Shown: one piece after another, positions 44,304 to 53,854 of the stretch
Layout of the letters: each line of letters begins with the position of its first letter
How positions within the stretch are numbered: the stretch's first letter is position 1
Source of the DNA: Denitrificimonas caeni
GTDB lineage: Bacteria > Pseudomonadota > Gammaproteobacteria > Pseudomonadales > Pseudomonadaceae
Reading direction: 5' to 3'
Assembly (NCBI RefSeq): GCF_905120345.1
Contig: NZ_CAJHOA010000004.1
Coordinates: forward strand, 248,001 to 312,000
Length of the DNA stretch: 64,000 nucleotides
Translations under genes and position numbers: made by a program
Notes under the pieces: generated by a model
Databases searched by the model: none
What the model was told of the DNA's origin: nothing
Seen by the model: only the letters and a program-made list of their open reading frames with translations

Positions 44304-47024
44304 TTAGACCTCCTGCTTTTTCAAAAGAAGCAAACTTAAGCCAGTAAAGGCCAAGAAAAAGCCCAGCAAAGCTAAGCATTGCAGCCAGAGATCACGCAAA
44401 TTCAGCGCTTTAGTAAAGGTGCCCACGGCAATATCCAAGAAATATCCGGCGGGGAATAAAACCCCCATCCAGGCGGAGCCACCATCCAATGAGGAGCGCG
44501 GGGTAATCAAGCCGGAAAATTGAATAGTCGGTAATGTGGTCAAAATCATCGTTCCTAAAATCGCAGCAATTTGCGTTTTAGTAACTGTGGACACCAACAA
44601 ACCAAAGCTTGTCGTAGCCAAGACATACAGCACACCACCCACCGCTAAGGCCACACCACTGCCTTTCAACGGAACATCAAACAGCCAACGGTTAATTGCC
44701 ACTAACAGAGCAAGATTAAGCAAGCTCACCACGACGTAAGGTATTTGCTTACCGAGTAAAAACTCTAAACGAGTTAACGGCGTGGCATAAAAGTTGGTGA
44801 TAGAGCCCAGTTCTTTTTCACGCACCACGCCTAATGCAGTCAGCATCGCGGGAATAAACACTAAAATCAGGGCCATCACCCCGGGGCCAATGGCATTGAC
44901 GCTACTGACATCTTGGTTATAGCGAAAGCGTGTCTCTAAACGCACCGGCTGCGCTAGAGCAGGCACGGCAGCGCTGCCTTCGTCACGCAAACGCTGCAAA
45001 CTCTCTTGGTGTACGGCCTGCACATAACCGCGACTGGTTTCCGCACGAAATGGCATACCGCCATCCAGCCACACACCCACTTCAGGATGACGGCCGGCAT
45101 ATAAATCACGACCAAAACCTGCGGGAATTTCTATCGCCAACTTAATATCAGCACGCTGTAAACGCGCATGTAAATCTTGCATATCTTTTAAAGGTTCGCG
45201 CTCAGCAAAATAGCGCGAGCCACGATAGGCTTCTAAATAGGCACGACTTTGCGCAGTATTGTCTTGATCTAGGGTAGCAAAGGCTAAGTCTTCAACATCA
45301 AGGGAAATACCAAAGCCCAAAATAATCATCATAAAAACTGCGCCCAGCAAAGCAAAACCTAAACGGACACGGTCCCGCAGCAGTTCTTTGCTTTCTCGTA
45401 CCGCTAACGCGCGGGTCCGTTTTAAGCTAAAACCACGCCGAGGGATCGAGGTTAAGGCGGCCGTTGCGGTACTGGCCAACTCTTGTTGCTGATCACTGAG
45501 CCCTTGCGCTTCTTGTAAGCAGGTGACAAAGGCATCTTCAAGGGTCGCACCGGCAAACTGCTGCTGCAGTTCAGCAGGTGTGCCTACCGCAAGCACTTTC
45601 GCCGCGTGCATCAAAGAAATACGATCGCAACGCTCTGCTTCATTCATAAAGTGCGTAGAGAGGAAAATCGTTACCCCTTGCTCGCGAGACAATTCAAACA
45701 ACAAACGCCAGAAATCATCCCGTGCGGCAGGGTCAACACCCGATGTTGGTTCATCAAGAATGAGCACTTCAGGCTCGTGGATCACGGCAACGGCCAAAGA
45801 TAGACGTTGGCGTAAACCCAGCGGCAACGCGCCCGCTTGCTCATGCTTATACTCGTCTAACTCAAAGCGTTGAATCAGGCGCTGCGCACGCTCGGCACCA
45901 ACCTCTTTGGGCAGATCAAACAAATGCGCATGCAACTCAAGATTTTGTAGCACCGTCAGTTCGCCATACAACGAAAAGCTTTGCGACATAAAGCCAACAC
46001 GTTTACGGGTGGCGAGATCATCAGCATCCACCGACTTACCCAACAACCAAGCTTCGCCTTCTGTGGCAGGCAGTAAACCAGTGAGCACCTTCATGGTGGT
46101 GGTTTTACCGCAACCGTTGGAGCCTAAAAAGCCAAAAATCTCACCACGCTCAATCTCAAAACTAACTTTATTTACTGCGGTAAAATCGCCAAAGCGTAAT
46201 GTGAGATCGGTGGCTTTGATCGCAATATCATGCTTATCCGGCGAAAAAGGGCTGATCTGTAACGGTTCAACTGCGCTTGCACCATCACCTTGATAATGGG
46301 TAAAGGCGTCATCGAGTTTACCGCTAGGCGTTACCGTCGCCAGCTCTTGGGTCGCACCAGAGGCAATCAAGCGTCCGCGATCCATCATTAAGCAATGTTC
46401 AAATTGCGCGGCTTCTTCCATATAGGCCGTCGCCACTAACAAGGTCAACTGCGGACGATCACTGCGCACTCGCTCAATCAAGTCCCAGAAATGTCGACGT
46501 GAAAGTGGATCGACACCGGTAGTGGGTTCATCCAGAATCAGTAAGTCGGGGTCATGGATCAACGCGCAACACAGCCCTAACTTTTGCTTCATACCGCCAG
46601 ATAACTTACCTGCCGGTCGATCAGCAAAGTCAGTGAGATCAGTCGCCGCCAGTAAACTGGTCATGCGTACTTCACGCTCCTCACGACTTAAGCCAAATAA
46701 CGTCGCGAAAAAACGAATATTTTCAACAATGGACAAATCAGGATAGAGGTTATGGCCCAAGCCCTGCGGCATAAAGGCAATGCGTTGGTACAAAGTCGCG
46801 CGATGACGGCGTTTATTAATCGGACCAGCCAACACCTCAAGCTCGCCTTTTTGCAGGATTTTCACCCCGGCAATTAAGCCGAGCAAACTGGATTTACCCG
46901 CACCGTCGGGACCAATCAGGCCACAGCGACTGCCCTCCGGCAGACTAAAACTGACATCCTCTAACGCACGTTGTTTGCCATAACGATGAGATATATGCGC
47001 GCCATTAATAACTTGCGTATCCAT
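44304..47024 (-). CDS. rbbA: RbbA-like fusion: two ABC ATPase domains plus ABC-2 permease
   Basis: The 906-residue protein has two ABC domains in tandem. The first has Walker A GPDGAGKSS and LLILDEPTTGVDP; the second has GSNGCGKTTT and VLILDEPTSGVDP. A C-terminal permease half begins near residue 530, with a periplasmic loop and five helices. E. coli RbbA was described as a ribosome-bound ATPase, but the fused permease and the YhiI/YhhJ neighbours suggest an export function. In the signature positions LSGGMKQK is intact in the first domain and LPLGLRQR is degenerate in the second. Confidence 0.92.
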   Translation of the reverse strand: MDTQVINGAHISHRYGKQRALEDVSFSLPEGSRCGLIGPDGAGKSSLLGLIAGVKILQKGELEVLAGPINKRRHRATLYQRIAFMPQGLGHNLYPDLSIVENIRFFATLFGLSREEREVRMTSLLAATDLTDFADRPAGKLSGGMKQKLGLCCALIHDPDLLILDEPTTGVDPLSRRHFWDLIERVRSDRPQLTLLVATAYMEEAAQFEHCLMMDRGRLIASGATQELATVTPSGKLDDAFTHYQGDGASAVEPLQISPFSPDKHDIAIKATDLTLRFGDFTAVNKVSFEIERGEIFGFLGSNGCGKTTTMKVLTGLLPATEGEAWLLGKSVDADDLATRKRVGFMSQSFSLYGELTVLQNLELHAHLFDLPKEVGAERAQRLIQRFELDEYKHEQAGALPLGLRQRLSLAVAVIHEPEVLILDEPTSGVDPAARDDFWRLLFELSREQGVTIFLSTHFMNEAERCDRISLMHAAKVLAVGTPAELQQQFAGATLEDAFVTCLQEAQGLSDQQQELASTATAALTSIPRRGFSLKRTRALAVRESKELLRDRVRLGFALLGAVFMMIILGFGISLDVEDLAFATLDQDNTAQSRAYLEAYRGSRYFAEREPLKDMQDLHARLQRADIKLAIEIPAGFGRDLYAGRHPEVGVWLDGGMPFRAETSRGYVQAVHQESLQRLRDEGSAAVPALAQPVRLETRFRYNQDVSSVNAIGPGVMALILVFIPAMLTALGVVREKELGSITNFYATPLTRLEFLLGKQIPYVVVSLLNLALLVAINRWLFDVPLKGSGVALAVGGVLYVLATTSFGLLVSTVTKTQIAAILGTMILTTLPTIQFSGLITPRSSLDGGSAWMGVLFPAGYFLDIAVGTFTKALNLRDLWLQCLALLGFFLAFTGLSLLLLKKQEV

Positions 47025-47114
47025 GCTTTACCTAACTGATTAACCCATTCACGACTCTGCTCTCACCGGCACAGTGCCAGCAAGCGCCTTCGACTGTTTG
47101 CTGACGTAGCAGTC

Positions 47115-48083
47115 TTACTGCATCGCCTCAGGCCAAGCAATCGTGGCATCTCGGCGTACATAGGCAGAGCCCGGCATACCCGGCTTGGCTTGCGGTGTAG
47201 CAGCAGGATCAGTCAAACGCAGCTTGACGCGAAACACCAGTTTCTGGCGTTCATCACGGGTTTCTACTTCTTTAGGGGTGAATTGTGCTTTAGCGGCGAC
47301 AAAAGCTACTTGTGCCGGCAGTGGTTGTTCACGCAAGGCATCTAAAACAATTCGCGCCTCATCACCGGCCGCTAAACGCCCCGCTACAGCAGACGGCAGA
47401 TACACATTCATATATTGATCAGACGGATCAATCAGTAAAAACACGCGTCCGCCAGCACCCAACACTTCACCTGGTTCAGCTAAACGCAACTGTACTAAAC
47501 CGTTCATCGGTGCACGCAAACTGCTGTCATCAATTTCACTGGATAATTGCGCCACCATCGCTTCAGTCGCAGCAATCGTCGCCTGCGCCGCTTGTACTTG
47601 TGCTTTCGAAGCGTCTAACGCTGCAGAAGCAGTATCAAAGCGGGCTTGCTGTTGATCAATCTGCTGACCACTAGCATGTCCACGGGCATACAACTCACGG
47701 AAACGTTTTAAATCTTGTTGGGCTAAACGACGCTCACTTTCGCGCAAATGCACAGTCGCTTCAGCAGCAACCACATTTTCACGGGCACGCATCACTTCCG
47801 ATTGCGCTTGCAGACGCTGCGCTTCTAAGGTGCGCGTATCAATGCGCGCCAAGAGCTGCCCTACCACCACACGATCGCCCTCCGCAACCAAGACTTCAGC
47901 TAAACGACCAGGATATTTAGTGGCAACTTGCACTTCGGTCGCTTCAAGACGGCCATTAGCCTCATAGATCCCTTCTGGCAATCGGTCTTGTAAGGACTTC
48001 CAATAGCCAAAACCGCCCGCAGCCAACAAAGCAATCACTAAGGGTATGGCAAATAAATGAGAGGGACTTTTGTGCTTTGACAT
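47115..48083 (-). CDS. yhiI: HlyD-family membrane fusion protein, YhiI-like
   Basis: The adaptor has an N-terminal membrane anchor (residues 7-25), a lipoyl/barrel-sandwich segment (VATKYPGRLAEVLVAEGD), a coiled-coil hairpin (about 85-180) and the second lipoyl half (SLRAPMNGLVQLRLAEPGEV). It would connect the RbbA/YhhJ exporter to the outer membrane. I chose the ATG at 48083 (322 aa), which has AAGGAG 5 nt upstream; the longer frame to 48098 starts inside that site. A 90-bp gap separates it from rbbA. Confidence 0.92.
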   Translation of the reverse strand: MSKHKSPSHLFAIPLVIALLAAGGFGYWKSLQDRLPEGIYEANGRLEATEVQVATKYPGRLAEVLVAEGDRVVVGQLLARIDTRTLEAQRLQAQSEVMRARENVVAAEATVHLRESERRLAQQDLKRFRELYARGHASGQQIDQQQARFDTASAALDASKAQVQAAQATIAATEAMVAQLSSEIDDSSLRAPMNGLVQLRLAEPGEVLGAGGRVFLLIDPSDQYMNVYLPSAVAGRLAAGDEARIVLDALREQPLPAQVAFVAAKAQFTPKEVETRDERQKLVFRVKLRLTDPAATPQAKPGMPGSAYVRRDATIAWPEAMQ

Positions 48084-48475
48084 GCTTGCTCCTTGCAAGA
48101 AAAACCATGCAGCCCTTAACAGCAGTGCACAGTCTATAAACTAAATAAAAACCAAATTCAGGCATAACAAAGGATTATTTATGTCTCTGCAATACCAAAG
48201 AATAATAGACAGCATTGTACCCTGCTCATATGAATCGTCTAGAGTCGCAGTAGGATTGATCTTAGCTAATTACATCGGCAGACAGCATAAAGTCAGTTTG
48301 ATAAAGGGTTCAGCAACATTCAGTACAATATAAAAACTATTGAACCTTTATTTATGGTTGCAATCATTATCTATTAACGTACGATGCCGCTGTCAACACA
48401 GCCTCCATCGCACCCACTTCTATTTGATGGTGCAGCATGTAGGGCTGCTAACTTTTGCTGGAGAGCAAAGTCTCA
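48084..48475. other. Intergenic region of about 390 bp containing a small candidate gene
   Basis: The gap holds the promoter of the exporter operon and one short open frame, described separately at 48181-48333. I see no RNA gene or repeat in the rest. Confidence 0.5.
48181..48333 (+). CDS. Candidate small protein (50 aa)
   Basis: An ATG with AAGGA 6 nt upstream opens a 50-codon frame ending in TAA. The product is slightly basic with one cysteine and a short hydrophobic stretch (SRVAVGLILANYI). I do not recognise it. It is too short for ordinary gene callers; only the ribosome site and spacing support it. Confidence 0.3.
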   Translation: MSLQYQRIIDSIVPCSYESSRVAVGLILANYIGRQHKVSLIKGSATFSTI

Positions 48476-48643
48476 ATGAAACGCAAACCTGATTTAATGT
48501 GGATTTTGGTCATCATCCTCAGCTTAGGTGTGGTCACCACCGGTTACACACAAAGCCTATGGGAACGCAGCACTTATCCAAGTACGCCATCTGACGACCA
48601 AGCCCAAACTATGTTGTTGCCGCATACCACTGCTGGTCAGTAA
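48476..48643 (+). CDS. Small membrane or exported protein (55 aa), unknown
   Basis: From the ATG at 48476 the protein has a basic start MKRKPDLM and one hydrophobic helix WILVIILSLGVVTTGY, then a polar tail; it may be exported or anchored. GGAGAG lies 10 nt upstream. A small hypothetical gene occupies the same place in P. aeruginosa, between the 5-formyl-THF ligase and the exporter operon. Its last 35 bp overlap the end of the convergent fau gene. Function unknown. Confidence 0.62.
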   Translation: MKRKPDLMWILVIILSLGVVTTGYTQSLWERSTYPSTPSDDQAQTMLLPHTTAGQ

Positions 48644-49217
48644 CCACAGCATGTAAAGGGACATCCCAAGGCGCCAGCGGTAATTGCTCAACACGCTGAC
48701 ACTCATGCGCCAAACCAATGCGCTGCGGTGTGATTAAAGCATCACGCTGATGCAGTTCGGCAAAACAGCGGTCATAAAAACCACCGCCCATGCCCAAACG
48801 TCCACCTGACGAATCAAAGCCCACCAAAGGCAAAAACACCGCATCGAGTGTCCATACTGCGCGCTGATCTGCCGCACACCAACGCGGCTGTAAAATACCA
48901 AAACGGTTTTTTCCCCACTGCTGTATGGGACGAACACGCTGAAACGTCATAGCTGTTTTTGGCCAACTCGACAGTACCGGCAAATACACATGCTTACCGC
49001 GACGCCAGGCTTCGCGGATCAATAGCTGCGTATCGATTTCGCCATCACCGGCAAGATATAAAGCAATATGTTGTGCACGTCGAAAGAGCGGATGCTGAAC
49101 CAGTTGTTGATACAACTGCTGCGCCGCTTGTGCCTGTTGACTCGGGGATAAACAACGACGCCGTTGCCGCAGTACTGAGCGTAACTGAGCACGGGATAAA
49201 GACGTGTTGACTTGCAT
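48609..49217 (-). CDS. fau: 5-formyltetrahydrofolate cyclo-ligase
   Basis: The enzyme (also YgfA) converts 5-formyl-THF to methenyl-THF with ATP. The 202-residue protein has an N-terminal RxxLRxxRRxLS-like helix, IALYLAGDGEIDT and the phosphate loop GRLGMGGGFYDR. It is encoded directly downstream of 6S RNA on the same strand, the conserved arrangement ssrS-ygfA in gammaproteobacteria, and is usually co-transcribed with it. Confidence 0.95.
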   Translation of the reverse strand: MQVNTSLSRAQLRSVLRQRRRCLSPSQQAQAAQQLYQQLVQHPLFRRAQHIALYLAGDGEIDTQLLIREAWRRGKHVYLPVLSSWPKTAMTFQRVRPIQQWGKNRFGILQPRWCAADQRAVWTLDAVFLPLVGFDSSGGRLGMGGGFYDRCFAELHQRDALITPQRIGLAHECQRVEQLPLAPWDVPLHAVVTDQQWYAATT

Positions 49218-49231
49218 AATTGAAAAAGACT

Positions 49232-49403
49232 CCCCGGATGTGCCGCTGTCGACATAGCCCTTGAACCCGAAAGTTCAAGGTGGAGATTACGTCAGATCTT
49301 TAGGCTTTCCGCAAGCGGACATGCACACCGATCTAAAAATGTAACCTCCGGGTTGGTGTGAATCGGCTCAGGGACGTAGTCCACTGGCGCGCACTCTAGG
49401 GAG
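49232..49403 (-). ncRNA. ssrS: 6S RNA
   Basis: Read on the minus strand, the segment contains GCCAGTGG..TCCCTGAGCCGA near its 5' side and CACCTTGAAC-TTTCGG-GTTCAAGGGC near its 3' side, both typical of Pseudomonas 6S RNA. The 8-bp hairpin is at 49259-49280. The ends can pair to form the long rod with a central bubble that binds sigma-70 RNA polymerase. It lies between zapA and fau, its conserved position. The exact ends are estimated to within about 10 nt. Confidence 0.92.
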
Positions 49404-49446
49404 ACGTCTCCAGTATACACAGTTCTTTGAGCGCCTCAAGCGCACA

Positions 49447-49743
49447 TTATTCAGCGCTATCTAAACTCTTCTGCACGCGCGTTAGCAGCTGTTGGACTTG
49501 CTCAGTATCTTGACTGCTAAACAACTCATCATGCTTTCTACTGTGCAACTCATGGGTGATATTGAGTGCGGCCATCACCGCAATACGCTCCGCACCAATA
49601 ACTTTCCCAGAGCGACGAATATCACGCATTTTTTTATCTAAATACTCAGCGGCACGCTCTAAATTAGTGCTCTCAGAAGCCGGACAGGAAATATGGTAGT
49701 CCTTATCCAAAATTCGCACAGTCACCGTCTGGGATTGAGTCAT
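49447..49743 (-). CDS. zapA: Cell division protein ZapA
   Basis: ZapA bundles FtsZ filaments at the division site. The 98-residue protein has the N-terminal domain VTVRILDKDYHISCP and RIAVMAALNITHEL, then a C-terminal coiled coil. It overlaps the upstream small coiled-coil gene by 4 bp and precedes 6S RNA. Confidence 0.95.
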   Translation of the reverse strand: MTQSQTVTVRILDKDYHISCPASESTNLERAAEYLDKKMRDIRRSGKVIGAERIAVMAALNITHELHSRKHDELFSSQDTEQVQQLLTRVQKSLDSAE

Positions 49744-49928
49744 AAGTCCTGCTCCAACGCTTTAAGCCGAGAAATCATAGCCGCAACTTTTTGCTGTGCT
49801 ATTTCGTTTTTTTCTATCAATTGTCCACGCTCTTCATGCAGCATTTTATTCTGCACTCTAAGTTCGGCGTTACGTTGAATCAGTTGCTCAACGGCCTGCA
49901 CCAAGGCTTGCAAAGCAGTATTTTTCAC
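49740..49928 (-). CDS. Small coiled-coil protein, TIGR02449 family
   Basis: The 62-residue protein is one long heptad coiled coil (LIQRNAELRVQNKMLHEERG). The family is found next to zapA in gammaproteobacteria and is thought to be ZapB-like in shape. I chose GTG at 49928, which has AGGAGG 4 nt upstream; the ATG at 49949 would add seven unrelated residues. The stop overlaps zapA by 4 bp. Confidence 0.85.
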   Translation of the reverse strand: MKNTALQALVQAVEQLIQRNAELRVQNKMLHEERGQLIEKNEIAQQKVAAMISRLKALEQDL

Positions 49929-50230
49929 CAGCCCTCCTGTCATCACCAAGTCATATCAGACAACTATTACTCTTGTTATTCTAACGCCCGTATGCGCCCG
50001 CGCACAGCGCTATACAGCACATCTAAAAAATAAACTTAAGTACCTCTACCTGACAGACCGCTCAATTTATACCCATTATGCGCTGTTACAGATGACCACT
50101 TTTTAGAGAACAGTATAGACAGGCTGCAAAGATCACTATTTAGCGCCATACTCAACAACGCGATATACTGTCACGCATTATTTAAACGACCTCCAAAACC
50201 ACGTAACAGTTCCATTATTTCGGATTTTTC

Positions 50231-50797
50231 ATGCCCCAATCTCAATCTGCTTACACCTCATTTGCCACCTTACTCAACACCAGTGGTCACGCGGTCTCAC
50301 CCGCTGAACTACAAGGTTTACTCCTCGGACGCTGCTGTGCTGGCGCGGGCTTTACTGCTGAAGGCTGGCTGCAAGAAGCGCAAGACTTATTTGATAGCGA
50401 AGTACCCAGTAGCCTACATGCGGCCTTGCTTGGTCTACAAGAAATGGTCAAAACTGAATTAGTGGCTGAGAGCAGCGTGTCTTTAACGCTACTCTTACCC
50501 AGTGATGATGATCTGCTGTCAGAGCGAACCATTGCTATCGGTCAATGGGCACAAGGTTTCTTAAGTGGCTTTGGCGGCAACATTGGTAATACTGAGCTGT
50601 CCAAAGATGTACGGGAAATTCTCGAAGATTTTATCTCTATCGCACAAATCCAACCCGATGAGGAAGGCGATGAAGACGGCGAAGTGGCCTATATGGAGGT
50701 CAACGAGTACTTGCGCGTTGCGCCTTTATTTATCTTTACCGAATGCGCCAATTACACCCCTCCCAGCACTGAAGACGAAACACCCGCCGTACACTAA
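50231..50797 (+). CDS. ygfB: YgfB/UPF0149 family protein
   Basis: The 188-residue acidic protein has the family layout: LLNTSGHAVSPAELQGLLLG at the N-terminus, QWAQGFLSGFGG in the middle and an acidic EEGDEDGEVAYMEVNEYLRVAPLFI end. In P. aeruginosa YgfB affects beta-lactam resistance by interfering with AlpA-dependent expression of ampDh3; whether that holds here is unknown. It starts the rightward run ygfB-pepP-ubiH, 20 bp ahead of pepP. Confidence 0.93.
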   Translation: MPQSQSAYTSFATLLNTSGHAVSPAELQGLLLGRCCAGAGFTAEGWLQEAQDLFDSEVPSSLHAALLGLQEMVKTELVAESSVSLTLLLPSDDDLLSERTIAIGQWAQGFLSGFGGNIGNTELSKDVREILEDFISIAQIQPDEEGDEDGEVAYMEVNEYLRVAPLFIFTECANYTPPSTEDETPAVH

Positions 50798-50817
50798 ATT
50801 TACAGGAGCCACACCGC

Positions 50818-52152
50818 ATGAGCTCAATCAGCACATTTGAATACGCACAACGACGCCAACAACTGATGCAGCGTATGACGCCCAATAGCATTGCGATTTT
50901 ATCCGCTGCGGCAGTCAGTACCCGTAACAACAGCGTTGAATATCCGTATCGACAAGACAGTGATTTTTTTTACTTGTCAGGTTTTTCTGAGCCCGAAGCG
51001 GTGCTGGTACTTATACCTAAGCGCGAACACGGTGAATTTATTTTATTTTGTCGCGAGCGCAATCCTGAACGCGAACTGTGGGATGGCCTACGCGCCGGTC
51101 AAGAGGGTGCCATCGCTGACTATCAAGCCGATGACGCCTTCCCTATCAACGATATTGATGACATTTTGCCCGGTTTAATCGAAGGCCGTGAACGGGTCTA
51201 CTACTCCATCGGCAATAATCCAGACTTTGATCAACAGATGATGGAGTGGCTTAATAGCATTCGCAGCAAAGCACGTATGGGCGCACAGCCACCCAAAGAA
51301 TTCGTCATGCTCGACCATCTTTTACACGATGCGCGTCTCTATAAAAGTCCTGCAGAAATTGCCACGATGCAACACGCGGCAGATATTTCCTGCCGTGCGC
51401 ATATCCGCGCCATGCAAGCCTCTCAACCTGGACTGTATGAATACCATCTGGAAGCCGAGTTGGATTACGAATTCCGCAAAGGCGGTGCACGTTTAGCCGC
51501 CTACTCTTCGATTGTCGCCAGTGGTAAAAACGCCTGTATTTTGCATTACACCGAAAACAATGCGCCTTTGCAGGATGGCGATTTGGTGTTGATTGATGCC
51601 GGCTGCGAGTTCGACTGCTATGCCAGTGATATCACCCGCACCTTCCCAGTCAACGGTCGTTTTAGCCCTGCACAGAAAGCTATTTACGAGCTGGTTCTTC
51701 AGGCCAATCTCGAAGCGATGGATTATATTTCACCACAACACCGCTGGAACGATGCGCACGATGTCACAGTGCGAGTGATTACGGCTGGCTTGCTGGAGCT
51801 GGGCTTGCTACAAGGCGAGCTGGACGAGCTGATTAGCAGCGAAGCCTATAAGCCTTTTTATATGCACCGCGCTGGACACTGGCTCGGCCTAGATGTGCAT
51901 GATGTTGGCGAATACAAGGTCAATGGCGAATGGCGTGCTCTTGAGGCAGGAATGACCATGACTGTCGAACCTGGTATTTATATTGCCGTCGACAATCTTG
52001 ATGTTGCTGCACAATGGCGCGGGATTGGCGTACGCATTGAAGATGATGTTGTGGTAACCGAAGACGGTTGCCGTGTTCTCACCAATGCCGTCCCCAAAAC
52101 CGTGGCCGAGATAGAAGGTTTAATGGCTGCCGCACAGCAGCAAGGAGCGTAG
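50818..52152 (+). CDS. pepP: Xaa-Pro aminopeptidase P
   Basis: The enzyme removes an N-terminal residue before proline. The 444-residue protein has an AMP_N domain (residues 5-140) and an M24 domain. The two-metal ligands are visible: aspartates in LIDAGCEFDCYASDITRTF, histidine in HWLGLDVHDVG and glutamates in MTVEPGIYI and VRIEDDVVV. CAGGAGCC precedes the ATG. It ends 2 bp before the ubiH start. Confidence 0.95.
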   Translation: MSSISTFEYAQRRQQLMQRMTPNSIAILSAAAVSTRNNSVEYPYRQDSDFFYLSGFSEPEAVLVLIPKREHGEFILFCRERNPERELWDGLRAGQEGAIADYQADDAFPINDIDDILPGLIEGRERVYYSIGNNPDFDQQMMEWLNSIRSKARMGAQPPKEFVMLDHLLHDARLYKSPAEIATMQHAADISCRAHIRAMQASQPGLYEYHLEAELDYEFRKGGARLAAYSSIVASGKNACILHYTENNAPLQDGDLVLIDAGCEFDCYASDITRTFPVNGRFSPAQKAIYELVLQANLEAMDYISPQHRWNDAHDVTVRVITAGLLELGLLQGELDELISSEAYKPFYMHRAGHWLGLDVHDVGEYKVNGEWRALEAGMTMTVEPGIYIAVDNLDVAAQWRGIGVRIEDDVVVTEDGCRVLTNAVPKTVAEIEGLMAAAQQQGA

Positions 52153-52154
52153 TC

Positions 52155-53351
52155 ATGAGCCGAGTGCAGATCGCAATTATTGGTGGTGGTTTAGTCGGCG
52201 CCAGCCTAGCGTTAGCCCTACAAGCGGGCGCACGTGAGCGGCAATGGAAAATTGTCCTGATTGAACCTTACGCACCGGGCGATAGCTATCAGCCTAGCTA
52301 TGATGCACGCGGCTCAGCTTTATCCTATGGCAGCCAACTCATTTATCAGCGTTTAGGCCTCTGGAAGGCCATTGCTCCGCGCGCTGAAGCTATCAAAAAC
52401 ATCCATATTTCCGATCGTGGACGCTTTGCTGCGGCGCGCATCAGCGCTAGCGAAGAAGGTGTGCCTGCGTTAGGTTATGTCGTCGAAAATGCGTGGCTCG
52501 GCCATTGTTTATGGGCAGCCTTGGATAGCGATGTGGTTGAGTGGCGTTGTCCGGCACAGGTTGAGCACATGCAAGCGCTCAGCGATGGCTACCAGCTCCG
52601 TTTGGATGATGGCAGTAGCATTGATTGCGACTTAGCGATTTTAGCGGATGGCGGTCGTTCAGGGCTGCGCGAACAACTGGGTATTCATGCTAAAAGCACA
52701 CCCTATGGGCAAACGGCATTAATCAGTAATATCAGTACCGCTCTACCGCATCAAGGCTTGGCTTTTGAGCGTTTCACCGATGACGGTCCACTGGCTTTAT
52801 TACCCTTACCTGACAATCGCTGCGTACTGATTTGGACCCGAGAGCCCAAGGAAGCGCAACGACTCTATGATTTGCCTGATCAGCAGTTTCTACACGAGTT
52901 ACAACGCTGCTTTGGTTACCGTCTTGGTGCCATACAGCAGGTGGGCAGCCGTCACCTTTACCCTTTAAGCTTAGTAGAAAGCAGCGAGCAAGTGCGTGCT
53001 AACTTAGTGGTGCTGGGTAACGCTGCACACAGCTTGCACCCTGTTGCCGGCCAAGGTTACAACCTTTCTCTACGTGACAGCATGGCGCTGGCAGACTGCT
53101 TATTAGCAGGCCCAGCGACACCGGGTGACTTAGCAACATTGCAACGCTTTCAAAGCAAGCAACAACTCGACCAAGCATTTACTATTGGCTTTTCTGATCA
53201 AGTCACACGCCTATTCTCTAATGGCCATCCTTGGTTAGCCGGTGGCAGAAACCTTGGTTTATTAGGACTGGATTTACTACCGCCGGCCAAACGCTGGTTT
53301 GCTCGCCAAGCCATGGGGCTGGGTGTACGCGGCGCAGAGGATAAAGCCTAG
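52155..53351 (+). CDS. ubiH: 2-octaprenyl-6-methoxyphenol hydroxylase UbiH
   Basis: UbiH is an FAD monooxygenase of ubiquinone synthesis. The 398-residue protein has the FAD motif IIGGGLVGASLALAL, the DG motif LAILADGGRSGLR and the second FAD motif GNAAHSLHPVAGQGYNLSLRD. The ATG at 52155 has AAGGAG 7 nt upstream; the open frame to 52068 lies inside pepP. Its stop overlaps the next start by one base. Position after pepP and ygfB marks it as UbiH rather than UbiI. Confidence 0.93.
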   Translation: MSRVQIAIIGGGLVGASLALALQAGARERQWKIVLIEPYAPGDSYQPSYDARGSALSYGSQLIYQRLGLWKAIAPRAEAIKNIHISDRGRFAAARISASEEGVPALGYVVENAWLGHCLWAALDSDVVEWRCPAQVEHMQALSDGYQLRLDDGSSIDCDLAILADGGRSGLREQLGIHAKSTPYGQTALISNISTALPHQGLAFERFTDDGPLALLPLPDNRCVLIWTREPKEAQRLYDLPDQQFLHELQRCFGYRLGAIQQVGSRHLYPLSLVESSEQVRANLVVLGNAAHSLHPVAGQGYNLSLRDSMALADCLLAGPATPGDLATLQRFQSKQQLDQAFTIGFSDQVTRLFSNGHPWLAGGRNLGLLGLDLLPPAKRWFARQAMGLGVRGAEDKA

Positions 53352-53845
53352 TGATACACGCTAAAAAACTAGCGCGCAAAGTGCGCTTTTTGCGCTGGCT
53401 GCTAACTATTTACCCACCCTATTTCGGTGCTGGCATCAAGGTGCGTTATATCAGTCCCGACTTTCGCAAAGTACAGGTAAGCATGGGTTTAAAGTGGTAC
53501 AACCGCAATTATGTGCGCACTCAATTTGGAGGCTCGCTGTACTCCATGACTGACCCATTTTATATGCTGATGTTGATGGAAAATCTGGGCAGCGATTATA
53601 TTGTCTGGGATAAAGCAGCGCATATTGAATTTGTCAGTCCCGGCAAAGGTGCAGTACACGCCGAATTCAAAATTGATCAAGCACTGCTTGACGATATCCG
53701 TGAACATACCGCCAACGGCGAGAAATACTTACCCAAATATAGAGCGATCGTACACGATGACCAGGGTACCCTCGTCGCACGAGTGGAAAAGACCTTATAT
53801 ATCCGTCGTAAACCTGCAGCGCAGCTTGCTGCCGCCACACAGTAG
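53351..53845 (+). CDS. DUF4442 hotdog-fold thioesterase-like protein
   Basis: The 164-residue protein starts with GTG sharing a base with the ubiH stop. It has the hotdog-fold layout of the YiiD C-terminal/DUF4442 family, with NRNYVRTQFGGSLYSMTDPFY as the helix-one region. Such proteins often hydrolyse acyl-CoA; the role is unknown here. The gene lies between ubiH and ubiI, the same as in P. aeruginosa, so a link to quinone or lipid metabolism is possible. Confidence 0.82.
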   Translation: MIHAKKLARKVRFLRWLLTIYPPYFGAGIKVRYISPDFRKVQVSMGLKWYNRNYVRTQFGGSLYSMTDPFYMLMLMENLGSDYIVWDKAAHIEFVSPGKGAVHAEFKIDQALLDDIREHTANGEKYLPKYRAIVHDDQGTLVARVEKTLYIRRKPAAQLAAATQ

Positions 53846-53854
53846 GACTTCACT

